Origin: Bacteroidales bacterium
Lineage (GTDB): Bacteria > Bacteroidota > Bacteroidia > Bacteroidales > UBA10428
Length of the DNA: 64,000 nucleotides
Reading direction: 5' to 3'
Assembly (NCBI GenBank): GCA_016934395.1
Contig: JAFGSZ010000102.1
Span: forward strand, 31,950-95,949
The position numbers and the translations under genes were made by a program. Shown one piece after another: positions 1-8,928 of this stretch (within the stretch, counting starts at the first letter, position 1; every line of letters starts with the position of its first letter). The notes beneath the pieces were generated by a model. That model searched no databases. It saw only the letters and a list, made by a program, of their open reading frames with translations, and was not told the origin of the DNA.

Positions 1-493
1 TAAGATCTTCAATATTTATATCAACATTTTTTATATGCATAAGCTCATTAATCCTGATCCCGGTATAATAAAATATCTCAAGAATTAATTTGTCGCGTTT
101 TCCGGTATAATTATCATCAAAAGGAATGTAATCGAGCAGGTTATCCATTGATTCCCGGCTCACAAATTCAGGTAGTTTTTTTTTAATCTTAGGCGAAATC
201 ACTAAAGATACAGGATTCATTTTAACATATCCCTCCTGTAATAAAAACTTAAAAAAAGATTTAAGTGTTGTGATTTTTCGGTTTACAGATCTGGGGCTGA
301 TTTTATTATCGATAAGATAAACAATCCATTGACGTACCAGATGAAAATCGACATTTTCAATTTCAACCGGCTTATCTGTTTGGTTTATAAAGGAATAAAA
401 CTGATTCAGGTCGGTGGAATATGACCTGATCGTGTGTTCAGAATATCTTTTTTCGTATTGTAGATAATTAAGAAATAATTCTAAATACTTCAT
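1..493 (-). CDS. xerC: Tyrosine recombinase XerC/XerD, N-terminal part (cut by window edge)
   Basis: Site-specific tyrosine recombinase of the XerC/XerD type, which resolves chromosome dimers at dif. Only the first 164 codons are in the window; about 130 residues including the catalytic His/Arg/Tyr end lie beyond base 1. Visible are the SAM-like N-terminal core-binding domain (about residues 1-95) and the start of the catalytic domain, with the first catalytic arginine in TGIRINE (R147). The start is an ATG at 493, about 80 bp downstream of rpsU on the same strand. In Bacteroidota rpsU and xerC are commonly adjacent, so an hpf/raiA gene beyond the edge is a fair guess. XerC versus XerD cannot be settled from this fragment. 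Confidence 0.88.
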   Translation of the reverse strand, partial: MKYLELFLNYLQYEKRYSEHTIRSYSTDLNQFYSFINQTDKPVEIENVDFHLVRQWIVYLIDNKISPRSVNRKITTLKSFFKFLLQEGYVKMNPVSLVISPKIKKKLPEFVSRESMDNLLDYIPFDDNYTGKRDKLILEIFYYTGIRINELMHIKNVDINIEDL

Positions 494-573
494 ACTAAGG
501 GATAAATTTCAGGATTCAAATGCTGGTAGCTGAATCTAATTCAGGATTATCCCGGGCAACCTTAGTAAAAAGT

Positions 574-765
574 CTACTCTTCCTCCTGATGCATATTTTG
601 GATATATATGGCTTTTTTAATTATTTCACGTTGTTCTTCGGAAGGTTTCTTAAATGCTTGTCTTGCCCTTAATTCCTTTACAATCCCCGTTTTTTCAAAT
701 TTCCGTTTGAATTTTTTTAATGCTCTTTCGATGTTTTCACCTTCTTTTAATGGAACTACTATCAT
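574..765 (-). CDS. rpsU: 30S ribosomal protein S21
   Basis: Small-subunit ribosomal protein bS21, 63 residues, the usual length. The N-terminus MIVVPLKEGENIERALKKFK and the following basic RKFEKTG and LRARQ segments are family hallmarks. bS21 binds near the anti-Shine-Dalgarno end of 16S rRNA and takes part in initiation; in Bacteroidota, where mRNAs rarely carry strong Shine-Dalgarno sites, it belongs to the group of proteins that hold the anti-SD. It has a well-formed promoter just upstream (788-819) and probably heads a transcript running into xerC. Confidence 0.97.
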   Translation of the reverse strand: MIVVPLKEGENIERALKKFKRKFEKTGIVKELRARQAFKKPSEEQREIIKKAIYIQNMHQEEE

Positions 766-787
766 AAGCTATTTTTTAAATGAGGCG

Positions 788-819
788 CAAATTTATTATT
801 TCAATTACTAAATACCAAA
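788..819 (-). promoter_or_regulatory. Bacteroidota-type promoter of rpsU
   Basis: On the minus strand a -33 TTTG (819-816) is followed after 20 bp by TAAATTTG (795-788), a full match to the Bacteroidota -7 box TAnnTTTG. Transcription would start near 781, leaving a leader of about 15 nt before the rpsU ATG at 765. Confidence 0.7.
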
Positions 820-992
820 TTTTCTTTATCTATTTTGATAATAAAATTAATTGATAATTAAAATCCTGAATATATATACAGTACCAGCTATATTTTTTTG
901 GTTAAATCATTCTTTAATTTAGTTTTAAATTTAATTAAAATTATCTGATTTGAAAAATGAAATTTGTCTAATTAAGTTCTATTTTACAAAGA

Positions 993-1907
993 CTACAATT
1001 CAAGGTAAGGTTCTACTTTAACAAATACTTCGTGAGGTACCAAACTGTTTTTTTCAAGGTCTGTAAGACTATTAAATTTACCAATAATTCTTCTGTAACT
1101 AACGATTGCTTTTGCCTGATAACGATTCAAATAGGGGTGTTTCGCCAGTTGGTCGTATTCTGAATTGTTCAGACTTATTTTTTGTACAGCCAAAGTATCC
1201 ACAAATATATTTTCGGAAATTTGAAGGTATAATTCCTCATTGATACCATAAACCTCTTTCAATTGCTCGGAATTATTAAATCCGCCAAGCAGATCCCTGT
1301 ATTTAATTATTCTGTCGGCAAGCACAGAACCTATACCATATAATTTTTTAAGCCCTGCAGAATCTGTATGGTTTATATCTACTATAATTAAAGCGGGAAG
1401 ATTATTTGTATGATTATAATTACGTTCCAAGATAGGTTCACTATTGTTTGTATTTGAATTTATTATTTTAATATTTGGTTCAAGCCGAAGAAATTGATCA
1501 TCAGAAATCCCATAAATCTTTTTTATATCTTCTGTATTTTTAAATCCACCTCCCTTTTCTCTGTATTTAATAAGGTTTTCAGCACTATATTCCGATAATC
1601 CAAGACGCAGCAAATCTTCTTTTGATACCGTATTCGGATCAAAGCTAAAGATTTCGGGTTTGCTTTCAATTTCATATATATTATTTGAAAGCTCAGGCAT
1701 CTCTATTGTTTCCGTTTTAAAATCTGCGTTTTTAAAATCCTTTATCTGCTGGTCAAATAATGAATAATCATAAGTTGGCCTGCCGATAAGAAAAGGAAGA
1801 AAAATTCTTGCCAGTATAACCAAAGTAATTAAAACTATCAGCACAAATATGCCGCGTTGTTCCTTTTTTGTAAAGTTGAAATATTCTTTAAACAATTTCC
1901 TTAACAT
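993..1907 (-). CDS. Membrane-anchored helix-hairpin-helix (ComEA-like) protein
   Basis: A 304-residue protein with a short cytoplasmic N-terminus, one membrane segment (about residues 19-41) and three helix-hairpin-helix modules at about 88-147, 176-235 and 242-304. Each module carries the pattern of an I-x-K-Y-R/S-Y-R helix followed by GGF or GKF and an acidic helix (NLIKYREKGGGF, RIIKYRDLLGGF, IVSYRRIIGKF). Such modules bind DNA backbone without sequence preference. The architecture is that of a long ComEA-like DNA receptor; a ComEC homologue is present at 44.4 kb. It is monocistronic, about 115 bp after the NSS transporter on the same strand. A role in DNA uptake is inference; the modules could also serve protein assembly. 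Confidence 0.75.
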   Translation of the reverse strand: MLRKLFKEYFNFTKKEQRGIFVLIVLITLVILARIFLPFLIGRPTYDYSLFDQQIKDFKNADFKTETIEMPELSNNIYEIESKPEIFSFDPNTVSKEDLLRLGLSEYSAENLIKYREKGGGFKNTEDIKKIYGISDDQFLRLEPNIKIINSNTNNSEPILERNYNHTNNLPALIIVDINHTDSAGLKKLYGIGSVLADRIIKYRDLLGGFNNSEQLKEVYGINEELYLQISENIFVDTLAVQKISLNNSEYDQLAKHPYLNRYQAKAIVSYRRIIGKFNSLTDLEKNSLVPHEVFVKVEPYLEL

Positions 1908-2022
1908 ATGATTAAGTTAAAGAAAACCAGCAAAATATTAAAATATTTTTTTGCTTTTATTTCGGTTAACGATTAACATTTTTTTTAATTTCTCTAACAG
2001 ATAATTTAAATCTTAATAACTA

Positions 2023-3387
2023 CTAGAATTTGAGAATTCCCAGGCCATTTAAAAAAACCAAAGCAATGGCTATCGGGGCAATAAACCGGACTAAGAACAT
2101 AAAAAGTTTAAATAGCCGTGAACGAAGATCACCCTGATTGGACAATTCATTTTTTACTTTTGATTTACCATAACCCCATCCAACAAAAAGTACAATTAAC
2201 AAGCCCCCAAGCGGTAAAAATATCTTTGTAGAAGTACTGTTTAATAATCCAAAAAAGTGTGTTCCCAATATTTTAAACTCTGATAAGCCACCCCATGATA
2301 ATGCACACATTACACCCAGCACAGATATTGCAGCAGTGGCAAGCAAGGTGGCTTTTTTTCTTGGAATTTTCAGTTCTTCAACTGAAAAAGCGACCACTAC
2401 TTCCAATACAGAAATAGATGAGGTTAATGCTGCAATAATCAGCAATACAAAAAATAATAACATAAAGAAATATCCTCCCGGCAATTGCTGAAAAATTGTT
2501 GGCAAGGTAACAAATACAAGACCTTCTTCTACTGCCGGAGCAATGTTAAATGCAAATACAGCAGGAAAAATAGCGATACCGGCGAGTATGGCAATAAATG
2601 TATCTGCAAGTGAAACAATTACTGCAGTATTCGCAAGATTGTCTTTTTTATGAATATAGGAACCATAGGTAATAAGAGTGCCCATGCCAATACTCAACGA
2701 GAAGAAAGCCTGGCCAAGCGCTTCAAAAATTACGGAGGCGTTGATCTTTGAAAAATCAGGTTTAAATAAAAACTCAAGTCCCTCCCTTGCACCGGGAAGT
2801 GTTACAGATCTGATATCAAGAATAATAATAATTACCAGCAAAACCGGCATAAGCACTTTTGCAAACCGTTCTATTCCTTTTTCAACTCCGGATAATACTA
2901 TTAAGGCCGTAATAGCCATAAAAAGAAGTTGCCAGATAACCGGACGAACAGGATCTGATAAAAAGGAATTAAACATAATCTGAAGTTCAGCCGCATCTTT
3001 ACCTTTAAAAGTGTTCCCAATAGATTGAATAAGGTATTCAATAGTCCAGCCACCTACTGCGCCATAAAAAGCAAGGATCATAAATGCAGCGCCAATTCCC
3101 AGCACACCTACCAACCACCAGGGTTTCCCGGGTGCCAGTTTACGAAAAGCACCGAAGGGATTTCGTTGTGTTGCACGGCCGATTACAAATTCAGATAACA
3201 TTACCGGAATGCCGATTGCAAATACAAAAAAGAGGTAAACAATAAGAAATGCCGCACCCCCGTTTTGTCCGGTAATGTATGGAAATCTCCAAATATTTCC
3301 CAATCCGATCGCGGAACCTGCTGCTGCTGCAATGATTCCAAATTTGCTTCCAAATGTTCCCCGGTTGGATAAATCGAATTGTGCCAT
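2023..3387 (-). CDS. Sodium-dependent amino-acid transporter (NSS/SNF family)
   Basis: Neurotransmitter:sodium symporter family protein of 454 residues, LeuT fold. The first transmembrane helix has the diagnostic unwound Na+/substrate site AGSAIGLGNIWRFPY (about residues 23-37), followed by NGGAAF in helix 2. About eleven hydrophobic helices are visible, the count usual for many bacterial members (MhsT, Tyt1) rather than the twelve of LeuT. Members take up hydrophobic or aromatic amino acids with Na+; the substrate here cannot be read. It is a single gene about 150 bp from the aldolase on the same strand. Confidence 0.93.
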   Translation of the reverse strand: MAQFDLSNRGTFGSKFGIIAAAAGSAIGLGNIWRFPYITGQNGGAAFLIVYLFFVFAIGIPVMLSEFVIGRATQRNPFGAFRKLAPGKPWWLVGVLGIGAAFMILAFYGAVGGWTIEYLIQSIGNTFKGKDAAELQIMFNSFLSDPVRPVIWQLLFMAITALIVLSGVEKGIERFAKVLMPVLLVIIIILDIRSVTLPGAREGLEFLFKPDFSKINASVIFEALGQAFFSLSIGMGTLITYGSYIHKKDNLANTAVIVSLADTFIAILAGIAIFPAVFAFNIAPAVEEGLVFVTLPTIFQQLPGGYFFMLLFFVLLIIAALTSSISVLEVVVAFSVEELKIPRKKATLLATAAISVLGVMCALSWGGLSEFKILGTHFFGLLNSTSTKIFLPLGGLLIVLFVGWGYGKSKVKNELSNQGDLRSRLFKLFMFLVRFIAPIAIALVFLNGLGILKF

Positions 3388-3488
3388 AATGGTAATTGAT
3401 AAAGACTGTTGTTAAATTTAAAAATGCAAAAAAAGAAATTTAAAATGAATTCTTTTCTAACTCCTGGTATTTTATAAACATCCCAAAG

Positions 3489-3520
3489 AAAACCCCCATA
3501 AGTATCGGCTTATGAGGGTA
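3489..3520 (-). terminator. Intrinsic terminator of the aldolase gene
   Basis: Read on the minus strand, CCCTCATAAG (3518-3509) pairs with CTTATGGGGG (3502-3493) with one G-T pair and a 6-nt loop, followed by a T-run. It lies about 20 bp after the fbaA stop. Confidence 0.75.
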
Positions 3521-3541
3521 TAATATTAAAAATATAAATTA

Positions 3542-4615
3542 TTAATTCCTATTCAATGCATTTAAATCTTCAAAAGCTACTTTTAATCTTTCTATCACAG
3601 ATTTTTCACCTTCTCTTAACCAAACCCTTGGATCATATTTTTTCTTATTGGGTTTATCAGCGCCTTCGGGATTTCCAATTTGTCCTTGTAAATATTCTCG
3701 ATTTGCTGCTTCATATTTACGTACACCATCCCAGAATGCCCACTGGGTATCGGTATCAATGTTCATTTTTATAACGCCATAAGATATTGCTTCACGAATT
3801 TCTTCGCGTGAAGAACCTGAACCTCCATGAAATACAAAATTTACCGGTTTTTCTGCTGTACCGAATTTCTTCTGAATATATTTTTGTGAATTATTTAATA
3901 TTACAGGAGTGAGTTTTACGTTTCCGGGTTTATACACCCCGTGTACATTACCAAAAGATGCAGCAATAGTAAACTGATTACTGATTTTGCTCAATTCTTC
4001 ATAAGCATAGGCTACGTCTTCGGGTTGGGTATATAATAATGAATTATCAATGCTTGTATTATCCACACCATCTTCTTCGCCACCTGTTACACCAAGTTCA
4101 ATCTCGAGAGTCATGCCAATTTTGCTCATTCTTTCAAGATATTTTTTACAAATGGCAATATTTTCTTCTAATGGCTCTTCTGATAAATCGAGCATATGCG
4201 AACTAAATAAAGGCTTACCGTATTGTTTGTAATGTTTTTCTCCGGCATCCAGCAAACCGTCGATCCAGGGTAATAATTTTTTAGCGGCATGATCAGTGTG
4301 TATTACTACCGGAACACCATAATGCTCTGCAATATGATGAATATGCTTTGCTCCTGAAATTGCCCCAATAATCGCGGCTTTATGATTTTCGTTTGGCATA
4401 CCTTTTCCGGCATAAAAAACAGCCCCGCCATTTGAAAACTGCACGATTACGGCTGATTTAGCAACCATAGCTGCTTCAATTACAGCATTCACAGAGTCGG
4501 TACTCACAACGTTTACTGCAGGTATCGCAAATCCGTTTTCCCGGGCAATTTTAAATAATTCCATCAAATCTTTACCGGCAACTACTCCGGGTTTAATTTT
4601 GTCTAAAATTTTCAT
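3542..4615 (-). CDS. fbaA: Class II fructose-bisphosphate aldolase
   Basis: Zn-dependent aldolase that splits fructose 1,6-bisphosphate into DHAP and glyceraldehyde 3-phosphate in glycolysis, or forms it in gluconeogenesis. It is close to the E. coli FbaA (class IIA) along its whole length. The catalytic Asp and Zn-ligand His lie in VVIHTDHAAKK; further signatures are GGEEDGVDNT, NVHGVYKPG, VFHGGSGSS (Zn ligand and phosphate loop) and MNIDTDTQW. I place the start at ATG 4615 (MKILDKIKPG, 357 residues), because the two-codon longer form would begin with TTG and the family N-terminus aligns with the ATG. Confidence 0.97.
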   Translation of the reverse strand: MKILDKIKPGVVAGKDLMELFKIARENGFAIPAVNVVSTDSVNAVIEAAMVAKSAVIVQFSNGGAVFYAGKGMPNENHKAAIIGAISGAKHIHHIAEHYGVPVVIHTDHAAKKLLPWIDGLLDAGEKHYKQYGKPLFSSHMLDLSEEPLEENIAICKKYLERMSKIGMTLEIELGVTGGEEDGVDNTSIDNSLLYTQPEDVAYAYEELSKISNQFTIAASFGNVHGVYKPGNVKLTPVILNNSQKYIQKKFGTAEKPVNFVFHGGSGSSREEIREAISYGVIKMNIDTDTQWAFWDGVRKYEAANREYLQGQIGNPEGADKPNKKKYDPRVWLREGEKSVIERLKVAFEDLNALNRN

Positions 4616-4664
4616 ATTCAATTATTTTATTATTTAACATATTATATCTGCAAAAAATTTGGCC

Positions 4665-4672
4665 CAAAGTTA
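4665..4672 (-). promoter_or_regulatory. Candidate -7 box for fbaA
   Basis: TAACTTTG on the minus strand matches TAnnTTTG and lies about 50 bp before the aldolase ATG. No well-spaced -33 TTTG is visible, so this is only a candidate. Confidence 0.45.
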
Positions 4673-4805
4673 CTAAAATATACCAAATTGCTCTTTTGTA
4701 TTTTCAATTCTTTGCAAAATATAAAAAACAATATAGTCTGTGATCACCTATTTATATCGGTCTTAACAAAAACCTCTGGAATACTAATAAAATAATTGCT
4801 TCAAT

Positions 4806-7136
4806 TTAGAACGGATATCCTATTCCAAACTGAAATGTAAATAACCGGTAATTTTTATTCAGCTCATTATTATACAGTACCCATTTTTGACCAACAATTG
4901 ACGGATCCCTGAGTTTTAATCCAAAATCAAAACGGATGAGCAGATATGAAAAATCAAAACGGGCGCCTAATCCACCACCTACGGCCAGATCCTTAACAAA
5001 CTTGTTCCACTCAAACATGGCTCCGGGTCGTTCATCTTCTTTCCGTATAGACCAGATATTACCAACATCAAGAAATAAAGCTCCTTCAAGCTTCCATAAT
5101 ATTAAAAAACGATATTCAATATTTCCCTCTATTTTAATATCTCCTGTATAATTTGCATATTTTAAGCTGTCGCCCTCAAAAGAACCGGGTCCCAAACCCC
5201 GTGTGCTCCATGCCCTGATACTATTTGGCCCGCCTGAAAAATACTTCTTCTCAAAAGGTAACGCCACTGAATTTCCATATGGATAGCCAACGCCTGTAAA
5301 GAAGCGATATACCAAACGACTGTCTTTGTCTAATACATTATAATGACGAAAATCTACATCTGCTTTAACATATTGAAAGTAGGGCACTCCTAAAAATTGG
5401 TAAATATTATCTGATTTAGACATATTTGTTGCCCTGCTGAACATGTACATCAGGTTGCCCGATGCTTCCACATTCATTTTAATATATACAAAATCCTTAC
5501 GTTTTTCAATTTGCTGATTGCTGAATTCGAAACTATATCGGGAACCTAAAACCAAATGGGGATCAAAAGATGATTTTAAATAGGTTGTATCTATTTTACT
5601 CTTAAACGTACTATCGATAAACGGAATCTTTACGAAATTCAGATCGAATGGAATAACTGTATGGTTAAGCCTTTCAGAGCTTCTCCAAAAATAACCATAT
5701 GATGCACTTGCAATATTCCGGGTATAATCGGGCAGGCTTTGATAATTGTATGAAGTTGCTATAATAGTTTTTGGATTATATCTTTTTACAAAACCAGCCG
5801 GACTAAATGGTATTAAAAATTTCGGTATTTCAATTCTTGATTCGATCCCTAAATCGTGCATGTTTGATAGTTCTGAATCATAGCGGTTTTTTATTCCCTC
5901 AATAGCTCCGGTAAATTTCACCCGAAAAACTTCCGCACCCCGAAATAGGTTCCAGTTGCTGTAGAGTAAGTTGGTTCGTGCGCCATAATCACCTGATGAG
6001 TTCGTTCCCACCACTTCAAATTGATATAACTGCACTTTTCGTCTGGTTAATTCGATATTACAGTTTAAAAAATTGCTATTCAAAGTATCTGCATTATTCC
6101 GGGTGTCACTGAAATTAATATTAACCAACTTAAACAGGCCAATTGTTGACAGGTTCCTGTATGTTTTATTTACATTATTCAAACTGTACTGGTCATTCTC
6201 AACAATATAATTTATCTGTGAAATAACTGTGGGTTTAATCTTTAATGATTGGTTATAAATAAAATATAATCCGTTCTGATAAGAAGTATCATTATATGAA
6301 TACAAATTCTCTGATCCTGTTAAAGAGAGCGATGATTTAAAATCCGGATACACAAAAACTTTATCGATTTTATATTTCTTATGAGGTACCGAATTACTAC
6401 TTGTGCCCTGGTTGTCTGTAATGTATTTCTTTATTCCCAAGAGAAGGTCAACTAAATTATTTTCAGGAATTTTTCTGGCTTCATAATATATATATTCTTT
6501 AGAGAATTTATAATACCCTTGATTTTTAAGGTAATTCTCTAAACGTATTCTTTCCTGTTGTAAAACTTCTTTATTAAAAACCATGTTTGTTTCAAGTAAA
6601 GAATTTATGGTATCTGCAAGTATAAGCGCTCTCAGTGTTGTGTCTTCAAAGTAGTAATTTATATCTCTGATTTTATAAGGTTTATTCAGGGTAATATCAT
6701 AGATCACTTTTGCCTTTTTCTTCTTAGCAACTAAAGTATCTGAAATAGTAGCATTATAATATCCTTTGTTTTGAAGATAAAATTTAAACTGCTGAATGGT
6801 ACTTTCGGTCTGAAACGGATCTAATACAACCGGTTCCTCTCCTATTTTTCTTAACCAGCCGTTAGGCCATTTATCTTTTTTAAGGTTGGAAAGATTATAC
6901 AAGCGAAGATGAAATTTATACCCCAGGATTGTTTTATTGGGTTGTTGTTTTTGATATGATTTTAGCTCATTAGGGTCAATACCTCCCTGGTCAATTTTTA
7001 CTTCGTTCTTTTCCAGTAAATATTTTCCATCCGGTATATATTTGGTGGTGGAACAAGCAATAAATTGTAAAGAAATAAAAATATAAAGGCCAAGCCTGAT
7101 CAGATTCTTGATTATATAGGGCTTTTCTTTCTGCAA
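4806..7136 (-). CDS. tamL: TamL-type BamA/TamA family outer-membrane lipoprotein
   Basis: Outer-membrane protein of the Omp85 superfamily, 776 residues. The N-terminus is a lipoprotein signal ending in FIAC, so Cys28 would be lipidated. This lipidated form is characteristic of Bacteroidota TamL, which works with an inner-membrane TamB-like protein in envelope biogenesis. POTRA-type repeats occupy the middle (about residues 30-350), with a surface-antigen beta-barrel after that. Near the end are the family-typical GGPNSIRAWSTRGLGPG segment, the lid-lock-like part of the barrel, and a terminal Phe. The start is TTG at 7136; no in-frame ATG precedes the signal peptide. It is divergent from the TrmH-type gene with a 63-bp gap. 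Confidence 0.9.
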   Translation of the reverse strand: MQKEKPYIIKNLIRLGLYIFISLQFIACSTTKYIPDGKYLLEKNEVKIDQGGIDPNELKSYQKQQPNKTILGYKFHLRLYNLSNLKKDKWPNGWLRKIGEEPVVLDPFQTESTIQQFKFYLQNKGYYNATISDTLVAKKKKAKVIYDITLNKPYKIRDINYYFEDTTLRALILADTINSLLETNMVFNKEVLQQERIRLENYLKNQGYYKFSKEYIYYEARKIPENNLVDLLLGIKKYITDNQGTSSNSVPHKKYKIDKVFVYPDFKSSLSLTGSENLYSYNDTSYQNGLYFIYNQSLKIKPTVISQINYIVENDQYSLNNVNKTYRNLSTIGLFKLVNINFSDTRNNADTLNSNFLNCNIELTRRKVQLYQFEVVGTNSSGDYGARTNLLYSNWNLFRGAEVFRVKFTGAIEGIKNRYDSELSNMHDLGIESRIEIPKFLIPFSPAGFVKRYNPKTIIATSYNYQSLPDYTRNIASASYGYFWRSSERLNHTVIPFDLNFVKIPFIDSTFKSKIDTTYLKSSFDPHLVLGSRYSFEFSNQQIEKRKDFVYIKMNVEASGNLMYMFSRATNMSKSDNIYQFLGVPYFQYVKADVDFRHYNVLDKDSRLVYRFFTGVGYPYGNSVALPFEKKYFSGGPNSIRAWSTRGLGPGSFEGDSLKYANYTGDIKIEGNIEYRFLILWKLEGALFLDVGNIWSIRKEDERPGAMFEWNKFVKDLAVGGGLGARFDFSYLLIRFDFGLKLRDPSIVGQKWVLYNNELNKNYRLFTFQFGIGYPF

Positions 7137-7164
7137 TGATATTTTATAAATTATTACCTTCGCG

Positions 7165-7172
7165 CAAATATA
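7165..7172 (-). promoter_or_regulatory. Candidate -7 box for tamL
   Basis: TATATTTG on the minus strand, a match to TAnnTTTG, about 30 bp before the TTG start of tamL in the short divergent gap with the TrmH-type gene. No -33 TTTG is seen. Confidence 0.4.
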
Positions 7173-7199
7173 TAATATTTAATTATACTTTCTAAAGCC

Positions 7200-7988
7200 G
7201 TGCTTAGCAAGATAAAAACTAAATTTATTGCGTCTTTACGTTATAAAAAATACAGAGACCTGCATAATGCCTATATTATTGAAGGAGAAAAAATTATACT
7301 GGAATTATTACAACAGGACACTCATAAAATAAATATCCTGCTAACTACAGATGCATGGGCCAAAACTCTGGATAAAAATTTAATAACAAAAGCATACGAA
7401 CATATTTTGATTTCGAATATCGAACTCAAAAAGTTAAGCAGTTTAAAATCACCTTCCAAAGGTATTGCAGTGGTTAATCCTCCAAACATTACTCAGGATA
7501 GAACGGATATTTTGAATTCATTATCTTTAGTTCTTGATACTATTCAGGATCCGGGCAATCTGGGTACAATAATAAGAATTGCCAACTGGTTTGGAATTGA
7601 CCGGATTTTTTGTTCTGATAATTCTGTTGACCTGTATAATCCAAAAGTAATTCAAGCCAGTATGGGAGCAATATTGCGTACCAGGGTTTTTTACACAGAC
7701 CTAAGAACATTATTTTCAGAGTATCAACAGCCCGGTTTTCCCATTTATGGAACTTTACTTAACGGAACATCCATATACAAATCTGAAATCCTACAAAAAG
7801 GTTTTATTATTTTCGGAAATGAATCAAAAGGAATTTCTGCAGAACTGCTTCCTTTCATCAATAATAAAATATCCATTCCCAATTATCCTGCTGACCGAAA
7901 GAGTACTGAATCATTGAACGTTTCCATTGCAGCGGCAATTGTTTGTGCTGAATTCAGGAGAAGAACATATTCCGCTTATTCAAAATGA
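7200..7988 (+). CDS. TrmH/SpoU family RNA 2'-O-methyltransferase
   Basis: SPOUT-fold SAM-dependent RNA ribose methyltransferase of 262 residues, similar in layout to RlmB/TsnR-like 23S rRNA enzymes. The N-terminal substrate-binding domain starts with MLSKIKTKFIASL and contains GEKIILELL. The three SpoU motifs follow: DTIQDPGNLGTIIRIANWFG, FGNESKGIS and a C-terminal SLNVSIAAAIVCAEFRR that forms the knot. GTG at 7200 is the natural start because the family N-terminus begins there. Its 3' end overlaps the convergent porT by 13 bp. Which RNA position it modifies cannot be told from the sequence. Confidence 0.92.
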   Translation: MLSKIKTKFIASLRYKKYRDLHNAYIIEGEKIILELLQQDTHKINILLTTDAWAKTLDKNLITKAYEHILISNIELKKLSSLKSPSKGIAVVNPPNITQDRTDILNSLSLVLDTIQDPGNLGTIIRIANWFGIDRIFCSDNSVDLYNPKVIQASMGAILRTRVFYTDLRTLFSEYQQPGFPIYGTLLNGTSIYKSEILQKGFIIFGNESKGISAELLPFINNKISIPNYPADRKSTESLNVSIAAAIVCAEFRRRTYSAYSK

Positions 7989-8716
7989 AAAGATATCATT
8001 ACCAGCGAAGAATAAATTTTATCAATTGCATCTGAAAACGGGGCGATCTCATTAGGTGGCAGCCCGCCATTAAAATCAGTTGGAGAAAAAATGTTTCTTA
8101 ATCCGGCCGAGTATTTAATTTCTGTGGAAAATTTAAAATATACTAGATAGAAATCAAACCCTATTCCGATTTCATAATAAAAATCAAGGGGTTTAATCAT
8201 AATCAACTGGTCGCGTGCATCATACTCTTTTTTTGCCGCAAGATCAACACGGGTATTTATTCCACTTATAATAAAAGGACTTAGATTGTTTACTCTTTTA
8301 GCTTTATATTTTAATAATAATGGAAATTCAAGATAAGAAGATTCGGTTTTATACGGTTTCCCATCATCAAACAATAAATCGCCGTTTTCATCAACATAAT
8401 GCAGTAAGCGGTCTCCAAAAGAGATTCCGGGCAGAAACCTCAGATCAAGATATTCTGCCAGACGGAGATTTGAAATTGCGTGAACATGGAATCCGGGTTG
8501 CAGATCTGCTATTTCCGCATAGATCGAATGATCTTTAGCATACTGGCTTTGCCGGATAGTATAATCCATTGTATTCAAACCCAGCGAAAAACCAAAATGA
8601 ATCGGTTTATCATCATGAGCCGGATCATTCTGTACCTTGGGTTTTTGTGCAAGCAGGCCGGTTACAATAAGTGAGAATATAACTATAAAATAAGTCCTCA
8701 ATATATATAATATCAA
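7976..8716 (-). CDS. porT: PorT-like type IX secretion outer-membrane protein
   Basis: A beta-barrel protein of about 246 residues with a signal peptide ending TGLLAQ. Length and pattern (GFSLGLNTMDYTI near the mature N-terminus, RFLPGISFGDR, YLEFPLLLKYKA, GIGFDFYL, FSTEIKYSAGL) match PorT, an outer-membrane component required for type IX secretion. It supports a working T9SS, as does the sorting-domain protein at 10184. The only available starts are TTG (8716 or 8701); either gives a plausible signal peptide. The end overlaps the convergent methyltransferase gene by 13 bp. PorT is a call from the overall pattern; a generic porin-family barrel is the alternative. Confidence 0.75.
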   Translation of the reverse strand: MILYILRTYFIVIFSLIVTGLLAQKPKVQNDPAHDDKPIHFGFSLGLNTMDYTIRQSQYAKDHSIYAEIADLQPGFHVHAISNLRLAEYLDLRFLPGISFGDRLLHYVDENGDLLFDDGKPYKTESSYLEFPLLLKYKAKRVNNLSPFIISGINTRVDLAAKKEYDARDQLIMIKPLDFYYEIGIGFDFYLVYFKFSTEIKYSAGLRNIFSPTDFNGGLPPNEIAPFSDAIDKIYSSLVMISFHFE

Positions 8717-8785
8717 ATTGGAAATTTTATTAAATAACGAATCCGGACCTAAAATAGTATTTTAATTTTAACTGGCAATATATGG

Positions 8786-8813
8786 CAAATTTAATCACAT
8801 GCTAAAAATTCAA
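8786..8813 (-). promoter_or_regulatory. Candidate promoter of porT
   Basis: On the minus strand TTG (8813-8811), 17 bp, then TAAATTTG (8793-8786). Transcription would start near 8779, about 60 nt before the coding start. Confidence 0.5.
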
Positions 8814-8882
8814 TAAATATCGTATTGCTGAAAGATGAATATTCAACTAGGTTAATAATTAAATACTAAAATAAAATATTGG

Positions 8883-8911
8883 TTGATTATTGAATGGATT
8901 TTATATTTTTG
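8883..8911 (+). promoter_or_regulatory. Candidate promoter of the Ldh-family gene
   Basis: TTG (8883-8885), 18 bp, then TATTTTTG (8904-8911), a match to TAnnTTTG. Transcription would start near 8918, giving a very short leader before the ATG at 8929. Confidence 0.5.
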
Positions 8912-8928
8912 GACACTTAAGTTAAACA

